The notes: generated by a model not told the origin, from the sequence alone. A stretch of DNA of 64,000 nt from Streptomyces olivochromogenes (GCF_021538895.1 NZ_JADDRL010000037.1:1-64000); one strand, 5' to 3'. Positions 1 through 8,865 are shown, counted from the stretch's first letter. A program made the numbers and translations.

Positions 1-104
1 GGCAGCGCGGCCGCCACGAACACGTCGTCCGAGCCGAACTCGGCCATACGGTGGTCGAACGCGCCCTCGGCGGGTCCGGACTTCGCGCCGGTGTCTGTAC
101 TCAT
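1..104 (-). CDS. 5' end of an unidentified gene, cut by the window edge
   Basis: An ATG on the minus strand at 104 opens a frame that stays open to the window edge. The visible N-terminus begins MSTDTGAKSGPAEGAFDHRM and continues with an acidic then alanine-rich stretch. The gene lies 40 nt downstream of the LuxR-type regulator stop and on the same strand, so the two may share a transcript. About 34 residues are too few to assign a family. Confidence 0.5.
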   Translation of the reverse strand, partial: MSTDTGAKSGPAEGAFDHRMAEFGSDDVFVAAAL

Positions 105-144
105 GGGGTCCCCATCTCTCGTACGTCCGTCACGGTGTGCCTGG

Positions 145-2493
145 TCAGCGCTGTGCCGTCACCCAGGCGGCGATCTGACTGCGGTTGCTGAAGCCGAGCT
201 TGCCGAGGATGCGTTCCACATGGCCCTCGGCGGTGCGGCGGGCGATGACCAGGCGGTCGGCGATCTGCTGGTTGGCGAGTCCCTCGGCGACGAGTTCGGC
301 GACCTCCCTCTCGCGCCGGGTCAGGCGCTGCGGCGGGTCCGGCTCGCGCCGCAGCGCCGGCTCCCGCGGGTCGCGGAGCGCGTACGCCACGATCCCGGCG
401 AGGCCGAGCCCGCCGCCCCTGCCGTACGCCTCGTCGTAGGCCCGCTCCCCCACCTCCTCGCGCACCCGTTTCTCGCCGTCACGGCGCGCGGAGTTGAGGG
501 CGGTGGAGCCCCAGCGGTCGCGGTCGATGTCGGACCAGACCCGGTCGGCGCCGCCGAGCAGGACGGCGGCGCGCTCGGTGTCCCCGCCCTTGGCCGTGAT
601 CAGGGCCAGCAGGTCGAGGGTGAGGCCGATGCCGATGACGTCGTGGACGTCGAGCTTGAGGCGCAGGGCGCGGCAGGCGTACGACGCGGCCCGCGGCCAG
701 TCGCTCCGCGCACTGTGGGCGAGGGCGAGGATGCGCAGCACGTAGGAGCGCACCCACTCCTCGCCGTGCGCCTCGCACAGCCGCAGGGCGTCCTCGCACA
801 CGGCGACGGCCCGGTCGGACTCGCCCAGGAAGGCGCGGGCGCAGGCGAGTTCGACCAGGTCGAGGCCGTGCAGGCTGAGGTGCTGGCCGGGGACGCGGCC
901 GCGGGCGACGGTGGACTCGTAGTGGGTGAGGGCGGTGTGCAGGTCGTCGGCGAAGAGCTGGACGACGCCGATGACGTAGTCGGCGTGGGCGGCCTCCGCC
1001 TCGTCGCCGAGACGGTGGGCCAGGGCGCGGGCCTCCTGGGCGCGGTGCAGGCCCCGGGTGAGGTCCTCGGGGCTGCCGGCGAGGAGGGCGGAGACCCACA
1101 GGGCGCGGGCGCGTTCGCGGGTGGGTTCGGGGTTGGCGTCGAGGGCGCGGTCGAGCCAGTGGCGGCCCTCGCGGGGTGCGCCGCAGGCGTGCCAGTAGAA
1201 CCACAGGGTGCCCGCGAGACGCAGTCCGGCGAGCGCCTCGCCCGGTGCGGAGAGGCTGTGGTCGAGGGCGGCGCGCAGATTGTCCTGATCGGCGCGCAGC
1301 CGCGCCACGATCTCCCGCTGGTCCGGCCCGAACCACGCCCGCTCACAGGCGGCGGCCCGGTGCTGCGTCCAGTCCCGCTGGCGGCGCCGGGCGGCCGCCT
1401 CGTCCCCGGGGCGTGCGCGCAGCTTGCCGAGCCCGTAGTGGCGCAGGGTGTCGAGGAGGCGGTAGCGGACGCCGCCGGGCCCGCTCTCCCGGCACAGGAC
1501 GGACTTGTCGACCAGTCCGGCGACGGCTTCGAGGACGTCGTACGACCGCACCGCCCCGGTCCCGGCCACGGCCTCTCCCCCGGTCTCGCCGTCGTCGGCG
1601 CACACCGCCTCCGCCGTCTCCAGGTCGAAGCTCCCGGCCAGCACGGAGAGCCGCGCCCAGACCAACTGCTCGCGCCCGGTGCACAGTTCGTGGCTCCAGT
1701 CGACGGCCGCACCGAGGGTCTGGTGGCGGGGCAGGACGGCGGGGCTGCCACAGGACAGGAGGCGGTAGCGGTCGTCGAGGCGGACCAGGAGCTGGTCGAT
1801 ACCGAGGACGCGCATGCGGACGGCGGCGAGTTCGATGGCGAGCGGGAGGCCGTCGAGGCGCCGACAGAGGCGGGCGACGGCGGCGCGGTTGCCGGGGGTG
1901 AGGCGGAAGCCGGGGACGACGGCGGCGGCGCGGTCGGCGAAGAGGGCGAGGGCCGGGTGGGTCTCGGCGGCCGAGAGGTCGCCGTCCGGGTCGGGGACCG
2001 GCAGGGGCCGTACCTCCATGAGGTGTTCCTCGGTGAGGCCGAGGCGGTGGCGGCTGGTGGCGAGGACGCGGACTCCGGTGGTGCCGCGCAGCAGGGCGGC
2101 GGCGAGTTCGGCGCAGGCGGGTAACAGGTGCTCGCAGTTGTCGAGGACCAACAGGAGTCTGCGGTCGCGCACCTGCTCCACCAGGGCGTCCAGCGCGGGC
2201 TGGGTGGAGTGGTCGTGCAGGCCGAGCGCGTCGGCGGCGGCGAGCGGGACGAGGGCCGGGTCGTGGAGGCCCGCCAGGTGGACGTGGCGCACGCCGTCCG
2301 GGAAGGCCCGGGCGACGCGGGCCGCGATGCGTCCGGCCAGGCGGGTCTTGCCGACGCCTCCCGGGCCGGTGAGCGTGACCAGGCGGGCCTTGGCCAGCAG
2401 TTGGCGGCCCTCGCTCTGTTCCTCCCGCCGGTCGACGAAGCTCGTCGTCTCGACGGGCAGGTGCGCGTCCCGTCTCGGCGCTGATCCACCCAT
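145..2493 (-). CDS. STAND-type ATPase / LuxR-family transcriptional regulator
   Basis: This is a large transcriptional regulator of 782 residues. A P-loop with the core GPGGVGKT lies at about residues 43-50, followed by an NB-ARC-like ATPase region with a LLVLDNCEH Walker B strand. A helical TPR-like middle follows, and a C-terminal LuxR/GerE helix-turn-helix begins LTRREREVAELVAEG. The frame is open further upstream, but the ATG at 2493 gives the usual short lead into the FVDR and P-loop motifs, so I chose it. Such proteins are thought to release their HTH on ligand-driven ATPase switching. The target is unknown. The gene upstream is divergent (2870), and the partial gene at 1-104 could be a co-transcribed target. 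Confidence 0.85.
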   Translation of the reverse strand: MGGSAPRRDAHLPVETTSFVDRREEQSEGRQLLAKARLVTLTGPGGVGKTRLAGRIAARVARAFPDGVRHVHLAGLHDPALVPLAAADALGLHDHSTQPALDALVEQVRDRRLLLVLDNCEHLLPACAELAAALLRGTTGVRVLATSRHRLGLTEEHLMEVRPLPVPDPDGDLSAAETHPALALFADRAAAVVPGFRLTPGNRAAVARLCRRLDGLPLAIELAAVRMRVLGIDQLLVRLDDRYRLLSCGSPAVLPRHQTLGAAVDWSHELCTGREQLVWARLSVLAGSFDLETAEAVCADDGETGGEAVAGTGAVRSYDVLEAVAGLVDKSVLCRESGPGGVRYRLLDTLRHYGLGKLRARPGDEAAARRRQRDWTQHRAAACERAWFGPDQREIVARLRADQDNLRAALDHSLSAPGEALAGLRLAGTLWFYWHACGAPREGRHWLDRALDANPEPTRERARALWVSALLAGSPEDLTRGLHRAQEARALAHRLGDEAEAAHADYVIGVVQLFADDLHTALTHYESTVARGRVPGQHLSLHGLDLVELACARAFLGESDRAVAVCEDALRLCEAHGEEWVRSYVLRILALAHSARSDWPRAASYACRALRLKLDVHDVIGIGLTLDLLALITAKGGDTERAAVLLGGADRVWSDIDRDRWGSTALNSARRDGEKRVREEVGERAYDEAYGRGGGLGLAGIVAYALRDPREPALRREPDPPQRLTRREREVAELVAEGLANQQIADRLVIARRTAEGHVERILGKLGFSNRSQIAAWVTAQR

Positions 2494-2869
2494 GATCAGC
2501 CAGCCCTCCTCCTGGCCGGACAGCCGGGCCCTCACTCTTCCCCGGCTCGGCCGCCCACGCACACTCGCGTCACGCCAACGGGTGTTCTTCGGCCGGGGCC
2601 GCCTGCGGGAGTGGGGGCCCGCGTACACTGCCCGGCCGAATTCCGCCGGGGACCCTTTGTCCATCCTTGACCTGATCATGCCAACGCCGGACCATGACGC
2701 CAACCCGCACCGCACGCACAGCCCGCGCACAGCAAGACCCACACGGCACGACCCCACACGGCACGACCCCACACAGCACGACAGCACCCGTACGTCGCAC
2801 TGAAACACCCCCCAGCTCCACTCCCCACATCCGGCGACCCCGGAATTCCTGGAGACCCAAGGAGAGTTC
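2494..2869. other. Intergenic region between divergent regulator and carboxypeptidase genes
   Basis: These 376 bases contain no convincing gene; open frames here are extensions of the regulator frame or low-quality shadows. The region should hold the promoters of both divergent genes. A possible -35-like TTGACC lies near 2668, but no matching -10 is clear. A short tandem repeat lies at 2741-2785, and an AAGGAGA ribosome-binding site just before the ATG at 2870. Confidence 0.5.
2741..2785. repeat. 15-bp tandem repeat, two perfect copies and one degenerate
   Basis: The unit ACACGGCACGACCCC occurs at 2741-2755 and 2756-2770, followed by a degenerate copy at 2771-2785. It lies in the leader region of the carboxypeptidase gene. 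Slippage-type variation is the simplest reading; a protein-binding role is possible but unsupported. Confidence 0.7.
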
Positions 2870-4225
2870 ATGCGACTTCGTATACGCGGCTCAGGCGCCC
2901 TCGGCGGCAGACGAACCGCCGCGCTCGGCGCCCTGCTGGCCCTCGCCCTCGCGGCACCCGTGTCGGCGACCGCCACCCACGCCTCCGCCGCCGGCGCCGG
3001 CAAGGCGGCGCCCTCGGCCGACGACGTCGGGCAGTACGAGATCCACCGGAGCACGACTCCCGTGACCCGTACGGCCATTCAGCGCACCGGCGTCACCGTG
3101 GACGAGGCCGACGAGGAGACGGTGGTCGTCTCCGGACGGGCCGCCCAGATCAAGGAGCTGCGGCGGCTCGGCTACGACGTGACGCCGCTCGGCGCCGCGC
3201 CCGACCGCAGCGGCCCCGCCGACGCGACGCGGCTGTTCGACTTCCCCTCGGCCGACTCGAAGTACCACAACTACGCCGAGATGAACGCGGAGATCGACCA
3301 GCGGCTGGCCGCCTATCCGAACATCATGAGCAAGCGGGTGATCGGCAAGTCGTACCAGGGCCGGGACATCGTCGCCATCAAGGTCAGCGACAACGTGGCC
3401 ACGGACGAGAACGAGCCCGAGGTGCTGTTCACCTTCCACCAGCACGCCCGTGAGCACCTGACCGTGGAGATGGCGCTGTACCTGCTGCGGGAGCTGGGCG
3501 CCGGGTACGGGACCGACTCCCGGGTCACCAACATCGTCAACAGCCGGGAGATCTGGATCGTGCCGGATCTCAACCCGGACGGCGGCGAGTACGACATCGC
3601 CACCGGCTCGTACCGGTCGTGGCGCAAGAACCGGCAGCCCAACAGCGGTTCGTCGTACGCCGGTACGGACCTCAACCGCAACTGGAACTACAAGTGGGGC
3701 TGCTGCGGCGGGTCGTCGAGCTCCAAGTCGTCCGAGACGTACCGCGGAGCGGCCGCCGAGTCGGCGCCCGAGGTGAAGGTGGTCTCCGACTTCGTGCGCG
3801 GCCGGGTCGTCGGCGGGAAGCAGCAGATCAGGGCCGGCATCGACTTCCACACCTACAGCGAGCTGGTGCTGTGGCCGTTCGGGTACACGTACGCGGACAC
3901 GGCCACCGGGATGACGGCCGACGACGCCGCCGCGTTCAAGGCGGTGGGGCAGAAGATGGCCGCGAGCAACGGGTACACGCCGGAGCAGGCGAGCGACCTG
4001 TACATCACGGACGGGTCGATCGACGACTACCTGTGGGGCGTGCACAAGATCTTCGACTACACCTTCGAGATGTACCCGACGTCCAGCTGGGAGGGAGGGT
4101 TCTACCCGCCCGACGAGGTGATCGAGCGGGAGACCTCACGCAACCGCGACGCGGTGTTCCAGCTGCTGGAGAACGCGGACTGCATGTACCGGGCCATCGG
4201 CAAGGAGGCCCAGTACTGCAGCTAG
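2870..4225 (+). CDS. Secreted zinc carboxypeptidase, peptidase family M14
   Basis: A 451-residue exported metallocarboxypeptidase that should remove C-terminal residues from extracellular peptides. A twin-arginine-like N-terminus and hydrophobic core (residues about 14-40) form a signal peptide. A propeptide-like region follows, then the M14 domain. The zinc ligands are visible as HAR E (H192, E195) and H327 in DFHTYSE, the substrate-binding N269-R270 in DLNRNW, and the catalytic glutamate E400 in YTFEMYP. A paired CC near residue 278 is compatible with a disulfide. The start follows an AAGGAGA site at about 8 nt spacing. The gene stands alone, divergent from a LuxR regulator. Confidence 0.93.
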   Translation: MRLRIRGSGALGGRRTAALGALLALALAAPVSATATHASAAGAGKAAPSADDVGQYEIHRSTTPVTRTAIQRTGVTVDEADEETVVVSGRAAQIKELRRLGYDVTPLGAAPDRSGPADATRLFDFPSADSKYHNYAEMNAEIDQRLAAYPNIMSKRVIGKSYQGRDIVAIKVSDNVATDENEPEVLFTFHQHAREHLTVEMALYLLRELGAGYGTDSRVTNIVNSREIWIVPDLNPDGGEYDIATGSYRSWRKNRQPNSGSSYAGTDLNRNWNYKWGCCGGSSSSKSSETYRGAAAESAPEVKVVSDFVRGRVVGGKQQIRAGIDFHTYSELVLWPFGYTYADTATGMTADDAAAFKAVGQKMAASNGYTPEQASDLYITDGSIDDYLWGVHKIFDYTFEMYPTSSWEGGFYPPDEVIERETSRNRDAVFQLLENADCMYRAIGKEAQYCS

Positions 4226-4238
4226 TGCCGGACGGGTC

Positions 4239-4745
4239 CTAGGCCTCTTCGAAGTAGGCGTCGAGGACCGTGTCCAGCTGTTCCTCCCACTCCTTGAAGC
4301 GGCTCCTGGCCGCCGCCTCGATCTCTATCGGGTACCAGCGGCGGTCAGGGGTGTGCACCGTGATGGTGAACCGCTTGCCGAAGCGGGGGGACTCCGTCTC
4401 GACCGCGCCGATCTCGTCCCACCGGAACTCGCAGGCCTCCTGATCGAGGCTCAGGCGAACACCGCGGCGGTCGGCCACGATCTTGGCGCGGCGGTCGGAG
4501 GCCTCGAAGACGGGGCCCTCGGGGCTCTCCTCCTGCGGGGTCTCCTTCTCAAGGGCGGGCTTCGCCGGGGTCTCGGCCCCGGCCGGCGCCGCGTCCTCCG
4601 TCGGCCCGGCGGCCTCGGGCGCTTCGGCCTCCGGCTTGGCGTCCGCCGGCTCGGCGGACGCGGGTGAGGTGAGCCCGGGGATGAAGGCCGGGTCGAATCC
4701 GGCGCCCTCCGGGGGCTTGCTGCTCGATCCTATGCGCTGCTCCAC
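4239..4745 (-). CDS. Conserved actinobacterial protein of unknown function
   Basis: A 168-residue cytoplasmic protein. The first ~85 residues are a low-complexity Ala/Pro/Glu-rich linker; the C-terminal half (from about FEASDRRAKIVADRRG) is a compact beta-rich domain with a WDEIGAVE strand, reminiscent of PH-like or short SH3-like folds, but I cannot name the family. The frame extends to 4808. I prefer the GTG at 4745, which gives an N-terminus starting VEQRIGSSS as I recall from Streptomyces homologues. It converges on the carboxypeptidase gene with 13 nt between stops. Confidence 0.65.
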   Translation of the reverse strand: MEQRIGSSSKPPEGAGFDPAFIPGLTSPASAEPADAKPEAEAPEAAGPTEDAAPAGAETPAKPALEKETPQEESPEGPVFEASDRRAKIVADRRGVRLSLDQEACEFRWDEIGAVETESPRFGKRFTITVHTPDRRWYPIEIEAAARSRFKEWEEQLDTVLDAYFEEA

Positions 4746-4840
4746 GCGGGAAGTATGGACGACAATCCTGTGCCGGGAACAGCCAGCCCGCCCTTCCCGC
4801 TGGTTCACCCCCTAACGTATGACAGAGCGGGCGTCGGTCG

Positions 4841-5251
4841 TCAGCCCAGGACGGCGAGGGCGTCGATCTCGACGAGGAGGCCCGCGGGAAGGCCGACGTA
4901 GACCGTCGTGCGCGCGGCGGGCGGCTGGGTGAGCGTCTGCTCCTCGAAGTACTGGTTGTAGATCTCGTTCAGTTCGGCGAAGTGGGCGGTGTCCGTGAGG
5001 TAGACGCGGATCATCAGCACGTCGTCCCAGCTCGCGCCGCCCTCTTCGAGGATCGCCCTGACGTTGGCGAGGGTCTGGAGGGTCTGCTCGCGCAGGGTGG
5101 GGCCGGCGGGCGTGGGCTTCCTGCCCTCCTCGGCGGGCAGGAAGCCGACCTGGCCCGCGACCTGGAGGATGTTGCCCTTGCGCACGCCGTGGGAGAACTT
5201 CGCGGGCGGGGCCGTGTGGGTCTTGGGAGTGAGCGCGGTCTTCTTGGTCAC
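4841..5251 (-). CDS. RidA family (YjgF/YER057c/UK114) protein
   Basis: A 136-residue protein of the RidA superfamily. Members hydrolyse reactive enamine/imine intermediates released by PLP enzymes such as threonine dehydratase, or have catabolic variants. The trimer-forming fold is suggested by the segments QVAGQVGFLPAE, ANVRAILEEGG and RTTVYVGLP. The archetypal catalytic arginine falls in the AARTTVYV segment. Start is GTG at 5251, with a GAAGGA site 7 nt upstream; the frame remains open upstream but lacks a better start. It has its own promoter region, shared with the divergent TnpB-like gene. Confidence 0.85.
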   Translation of the reverse strand: MTKKTALTPKTHTAPPAKFSHGVRKGNILQVAGQVGFLPAEEGRKPTPAGPTLREQTLQTLANVRAILEEGGASWDDVLMIRVYLTDTAHFAELNEIYNQYFEEQTLTQPPAARTTVYVGLPAGLLVEIDALAVLG

Positions 5252-5451
5252 GGGGTGTCCTTCGCTGGGGTTGGGAGTAGCTGCTGTTTGACCGTGTACG
5301 AGTGCGCTTTGGTGAGTATGAGTGAGCGTCGGCGCCTGGCAGCCGGGCATGCGGACTGGCTTCCATGGAGGGGAATGGGAGTTTGTCCGTCGAATATGTG
5401 ACCTTTGTGGTGTGGGTGGGGCTCGTTGAGCTTGGGTGAGGGGACTGTGCG

Positions 5452-7110
5452 GTGCCGGACGGGGGTGACGGGGTGGGTGGTCTGCGGGAGGTGGCGGCGC
5501 CGTTCGTGGTGCCCGGCCCTGCCGGGGTGGCCATTCGGGCGCGGCTGCGGGTCTCGGAGACCGACGCGGCGGTGCTGAACGGGGTAGGGGTGTTCCTCGG
5601 CGGGCTGGCCGCGGGTGATCTCGCGGCGCGTTCCCGGCAGGGCCTGGGTCACGGCAGTGAGACTTGGGCGACGCGGAAGCGGGAGCTGACGGGGGTCTCC
5701 TCGGCCAGGTGGGCGGGCAGTATCACCAAGGCCACGCATGATCAGTGGGCGCTGGCCCGGCGCGGGCAGGCGGCGGAGATGGCGTGGCTGCGCGGGCAGA
5801 TCACGCGGATCGAGGCCCGGCTGGCGCGTCCGCTGGGGGCGAAGGCGGACCGGCGGGCGGGGCTGGCGAGCGGGTACGGTTCGCGGGCGGAGTGGCATGA
5901 CAAGTCCCGTCGCATGCACGCGCTGCGGGATCGGCTGGCCGGGGTGGAGGCGCACTGGGAGGCGGGCCGGGTGCACGTGGCGCGCGGCGGCAAGCCCCTC
6001 CAGCGCATGCGTCACCACCTGGATGCGGCCGGGCTGAGTCAGGACGCCTGGCGGGAGCGGTGGCGGGCGGCGCGGATGTTCCTGGCCGCGGACGGTGAGT
6101 CCGGCAAACGCTTCGGCAACGAGACCCTCCGCGTCACCGACACCGGCCAGCTCTCGGTCAAACTCCCGGCCGCGATGGCCAACCTGGCCAACGCTCCGCA
6201 CGGCCGGTACCTGCTGAACGCGACCGTCACCTTCCGGCACCGGGGTGAGGAGTGGCTGGACCGCATCGCCTCCGACCGGGCGGCGGCCTACCGCATCCAT
6301 CACGACGTCCTGCGTGGCCGCTGGTACGTGACCGCCTCCTGGCAGCGCACCCCCGCCTCCGTCCTGCCGCTTCAGGCGGCCCTGGCCCGGGGTGTGGTCG
6401 CCGTCGACATGAACGACGACCACCTCGCCGCCTGGCGCCTCGACGTGGACGGCAACCCGGTCGGCGAGCCCCGCCGCTTCTCCTACGACCTCACTGGTAA
6501 CTCCGCGCACCGGGACGCGCAGATCCGGCACGCCCTGTCCCGGCTGCTGCACCACACCCGCACCACCGGGGCGGCGGCGATCGCCATCGAGGACCTGGAC
6601 TTCACCGACGGCCGGTGCCGGGAACAGCACGGCCGCAACAAACGCTTCCGCCGCCTCGTCTCCCGTTTCCCCACCGCCCGGTTGAAGGCGCGGCTGGTGG
6701 CGATGGCCGCCGAGCAGGACATCGCGATCGTCGCGGTCGACCCGGCGTACACCTCCCGGTGGGGCGCCCAACACTGGCAGCAGCCCCTGACCAGCAACAA
6801 TCGAAAGGTTTCCCGGCACGATGCGGCTTGCATCGCGATCGGGCGACGCGCCCTCGGGCATCCGATCCGGCGACGGACGGCACCGCCCCCGCACGACCGG
6901 AGCGATCGTACGGGGCATCGGACCGCCCAGGCCCGACCGGACACCCGCAGGCGTGAGGAACCCCGCCCCCGCATCCCCGGACCACGGACGAGATCCGTGC
7001 CGCCCGGACGCGGAGCGAACGCGGGGGACCAGCGTGCCCAACACCGTTCGGAGCACGCGGCTGAGCAACAGCAGTCCTGGAAACAGGGCTCACTCCCGCT
7101 CAGTCCCTAG
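5452..7110 (+). CDS. tnpB: TnpB-related RuvC nuclease of a solitary IS200/IS605-type element
   Basis: A 552-residue protein of the TnpB superfamily, RNA-guided nucleases encoded by IS605-group transposons. The RuvC-like triad is visible as D319 (GVVAVDMND), E380 (AIAIEDLDF) and D457 (SRHDAACIAIG). Between the last two motifs, canonical TnpB carries a four-cysteine zinc finger (CPxCG type). Here the equivalent stretch is VDPAYTSRWGAQHWQQPL with no cysteine, so the finger is lost, as in the actinobacterial TnpB-related subfamily I recall. The ~95 C-terminal residues are Arg/Pro-rich and disordered. No TnpA (Y1 transposase) is nearby. GTG start at 5452. The 3' end overlaps the convergent IclR gene by 11 nt. 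Confidence 0.85.
   Translation: MPDGGDGVGGLREVAAPFVVPGPAGVAIRARLRVSETDAAVLNGVGVFLGGLAAGDLAARSRQGLGHGSETWATRKRELTGVSSARWAGSITKATHDQWALARRGQAAEMAWLRGQITRIEARLARPLGAKADRRAGLASGYGSRAEWHDKSRRMHALRDRLAGVEAHWEAGRVHVARGGKPLQRMRHHLDAAGLSQDAWRERWRAARMFLAADGESGKRFGNETLRVTDTGQLSVKLPAAMANLANAPHGRYLLNATVTFRHRGEEWLDRIASDRAAAYRIHHDVLRGRWYVTASWQRTPASVLPLQAALARGVVAVDMNDDHLAAWRLDVDGNPVGEPRRFSYDLTGNSAHRDAQIRHALSRLLHHTRTTGAAAIAIEDLDFTDGRCREQHGRNKRFRRLVSRFPTARLKARLVAMAAEQDIAIVAVDPAYTSRWGAQHWQQPLTSNNRKVSRHDAACIAIGRRALGHPIRRRTAPPPHDRSDRTGHRTAQARPDTRRREEPRPRIPGPRTRSVPPGRGANAGDQRAQHRSEHAAEQQQSWKQGSLPLSP
6820..7110 (+). ncRNA. Candidate omega-RNA scaffold overlapping the tnpB 3' end
   Basis: In IS605-group elements the guide RNA scaffold overlaps or follows the 3' end of tnpB, and the guide is the DNA just beyond the element end. 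The last ~290 nt encode a low-complexity Arg/Pro-rich tail, yet are hairpin-rich. Examples are a perfect 6-bp stem CACGGA (6983-6988) / TCCGTG (6994-6999), enclosed by C-rich (6961-6975) and G-rich (7016-7024) arms, and a CGCG-loop-CGCG stem near 7009-7023. This is inference from position and structure only; no RNA data are available. Confidence 0.3.
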
Positions 7111-7855
7111 GAACGGTTCGTCCGGAGTACTCGCCGCTGATCGCGTCCGCGGTGCGGCGCACCTGCGGGAGCAGGGTGAGGAGTTCCTCGGCGGTGACGA
7201 CGACGTTCGGCGCGGAGACCGACATCGCGGCGGCCACCCGGCCGTCCGCGCCGCGGATGGGGGCGGCGACGCAGTTGATGGACTCCTCGTGGCCGCCGAG
7301 GTCGGTGGCCCAGCCCTGTTCGCGCACCACGGCCAGCTCCTTCAGGAAGGCGGCGGCGTTGGGCGTCGAACGGGGCGTGTACAGGGGGTAGTCGAGCTTC
7401 TCGGCGAGCGGGCGCCGCTCGGCCTCGGGCAGGTCGGCGAGGAGCAGTTTGGCGACGGCGGCGACGGTGATGGCGACCGGTTTGCCGATGCGCGAGTACA
7501 TGCGCACGGGGTAGCGGCTCTCCACCTTGTCGATGTAGAGGACCTCGTTCTCCTCGTACACGGCGAGGTGCACGGTGTGCCCGCACCGCTCGTTGAGGCC
7601 TACGAGGTGGGGGTGGGCGATCTCGCGGATGTCGAGGTTCTCCATCGCCTCCTGGGCGAGGGCGAACAGGCGGGCGCCGAGGCGGTAGCGCTGGTCGGAC
7701 TGGCGGTAGACGAGGCCGTGTTCGTGGAGGGTGCGCAGCAGACGCAGGGCCGTGGACTTGTGGACGCCGAGCCGGTCGGCGACCTGGCCGAGGTCGGCGG
7801 GGCCCTCGGCGAGCAAGGGCAGGATGCTCAGCGCGCGGTCGACGGTCTGACTCAT
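7100..7855 (-). CDS. IclR family transcriptional regulator
   Basis: A 251-residue regulator. It has an N-terminal winged helix-turn-helix (VDRALSILPLLAEGP then LGQVADRLGVHKSTALRLL) and a C-terminal IclR effector-binding domain. The ATG at 7855 sits inside the upstream kinase gene stop (ATGA), so translation is coupled. It is the obvious regulator of the neighbouring D-amino-acid locus and probably binds the palindrome at 9006-9024. Its last few codons overlap the tnpB-like gene 3' end on the other strand. The tail after GEYSGRT may therefore have been altered by insertion of that element. Confidence 0.9.
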   Translation of the reverse strand: MSQTVDRALSILPLLAEGPADLGQVADRLGVHKSTALRLLRTLHEHGLVYRQSDQRYRLGARLFALAQEAMENLDIREIAHPHLVGLNERCGHTVHLAVYEENEVLYIDKVESRYPVRMYSRIGKPVAITVAAVAKLLLADLPEAERRPLAEKLDYPLYTPRSTPNAAAFLKELAVVREQGWATDLGGHEESINCVAAPIRGADGRVAAAMSVSAPNVVVTAEELLTLLPQVRRTADAISGEYSGRTVPRD

Positions 7856-8865
7856 GGGGTGGCTACCTCCTCAGGGGCCTGCGCGGCTTGCGTCCAGCCG
7901 GGGCCGAGTCGAAGTCTCCCCCACGCCCGCTCGTCCAGGGCGGCCAGCCGGTCGGCGTGGTCCCGCGACGGCGGGGCGGCGAGGTCGCCGGGGACGGTGA
8001 GCGCGGCGGCGGCCATGAGGTGCCCGTGCCGCAGCCGCTGCCGGACGGGCAGTCCGCGCAGGGTGCCGGAGAGGAATCCGGCGGCGAAGGCGTCACCGGC
8101 GCCGACCGTGGCCACGACGTCGACGGCGAGGGCCGGTTCGAAGGCGGCCCGACCGTCCTCGCCCGCGAACACCGTCGCCCCCCGCGCCCCCTGCTTCACC
8201 ACCAGCACCCGTGGCTCGGGCAGCAGCCGGCGGACCGCGGCCGGTCCGCCGGTGACGCCCCAGGCCTGCTCGGCCTCGTCCTCGCCGACGAACACGATGT
8301 CGGCGTCCCGGGCCAGCTCCAGCAGGACCCGCACCCCGTCGGCCGCCCGCCACAGCCCCGGCCGGTGGTTGACGTCGAAGGAGACCGTCGGCCGCCCGGC
8401 CCGGGGGGCGGCCAGCGCGCGAACCAGTTCACGGCACGGTGCGGAGAGCGCGGCCGTGATGCCGGTCAGATGCAGCACGCGCGCCGCGCGCAGCGCCGTC
8501 GGGTCCACGTTCCCGGGCGCCATCGCCGAGGCCGCCGATCCGGCGCGGTAGTACGCCACTTCGTGGTCCTCGGCCGCCCGGTCGCCGGCCGTACGGAAGT
8601 AGACGCCCGTGGGCCGCGCCGGATCGCGCCGCACGGACGCCACGTCGACGCCGTACCCCGCGATCGTCTCGACGAGGTGGTCGCCGAAGCCGTCCGTCCC
8701 CACCCGGCTCACCCAGCGCGTGCGATGCCCGGCGGCGGCCAGCACGCATGCCACGTTGGACTCGGCACCGCCGATGGCGCGGTCGAAGGACGGTACGTCG
8801 GCCAGTCGTCCCGGCCGGGTGGGCAGGAAGGTGACCATGGACTCGCCGAGCGCGGCGACGTCCAC
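7852..8865 (-). CDS. PfkB family carbohydrate kinase (2-keto-3-deoxygluconate kinase-like)
   Basis: A sugar kinase of about 337 residues from the ribokinase/PfkB family. The family signature at the N-terminus is GGAESNVA, and the catalytic C-terminal signature is VATVGAGDAFAAGFL, where the Asp is the general base. The ALGESMVTFLP lead is typical of KDG kinases. The start is uncertain. GTG at 8865 directly precedes the conserved lead but lacks an RBS; a CTG at 8904 sits 8 nt after an AGGAG. The stop overlaps the IclR start by 4 nt. Divergent from the lyase gene, with the operator between. Substrate could instead be another 2-keto sugar acid. Confidence 0.82.
   Translation of the reverse strand: MDVAALGESMVTFLPTRPGRLADVPSFDRAIGGAESNVACVLAAAGHRTRWVSRVGTDGFGDHLVETIAGYGVDVASVRRDPARPTGVYFRTAGDRAAEDHEVAYYRAGSAASAMAPGNVDPTALRAARVLHLTGITAALSAPCRELVRALAAPRAGRPTVSFDVNHRPGLWRAADGVRVLLELARDADIVFVGEDEAEQAWGVTGGPAAVRRLLPEPRVLVVKQGARGATVFAGEDGRAAFEPALAVDVVATVGAGDAFAAGFLSGTLRGLPVRQRLRHGHLMAAAALTVPGDLAAPPSRDHADRLAALDERAWGRLRLGPGWTQAAQAPEEVATP

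Noticed and set aside
91..2124. A 677-codon plus-strand open frame opposite the LuxR regulator
   Set aside because: Composition is low-complexity Gly/Ala/Val and the minus strand has clear domains. It is a high-GC shadow frame.
4746..4808. N-terminal extension of the conserved protein at 4239
   Set aside because: The extra 21 codons are Arg/Cys/His-rich, without an RBS, and unlike the conserved VEQRIGSSS start.
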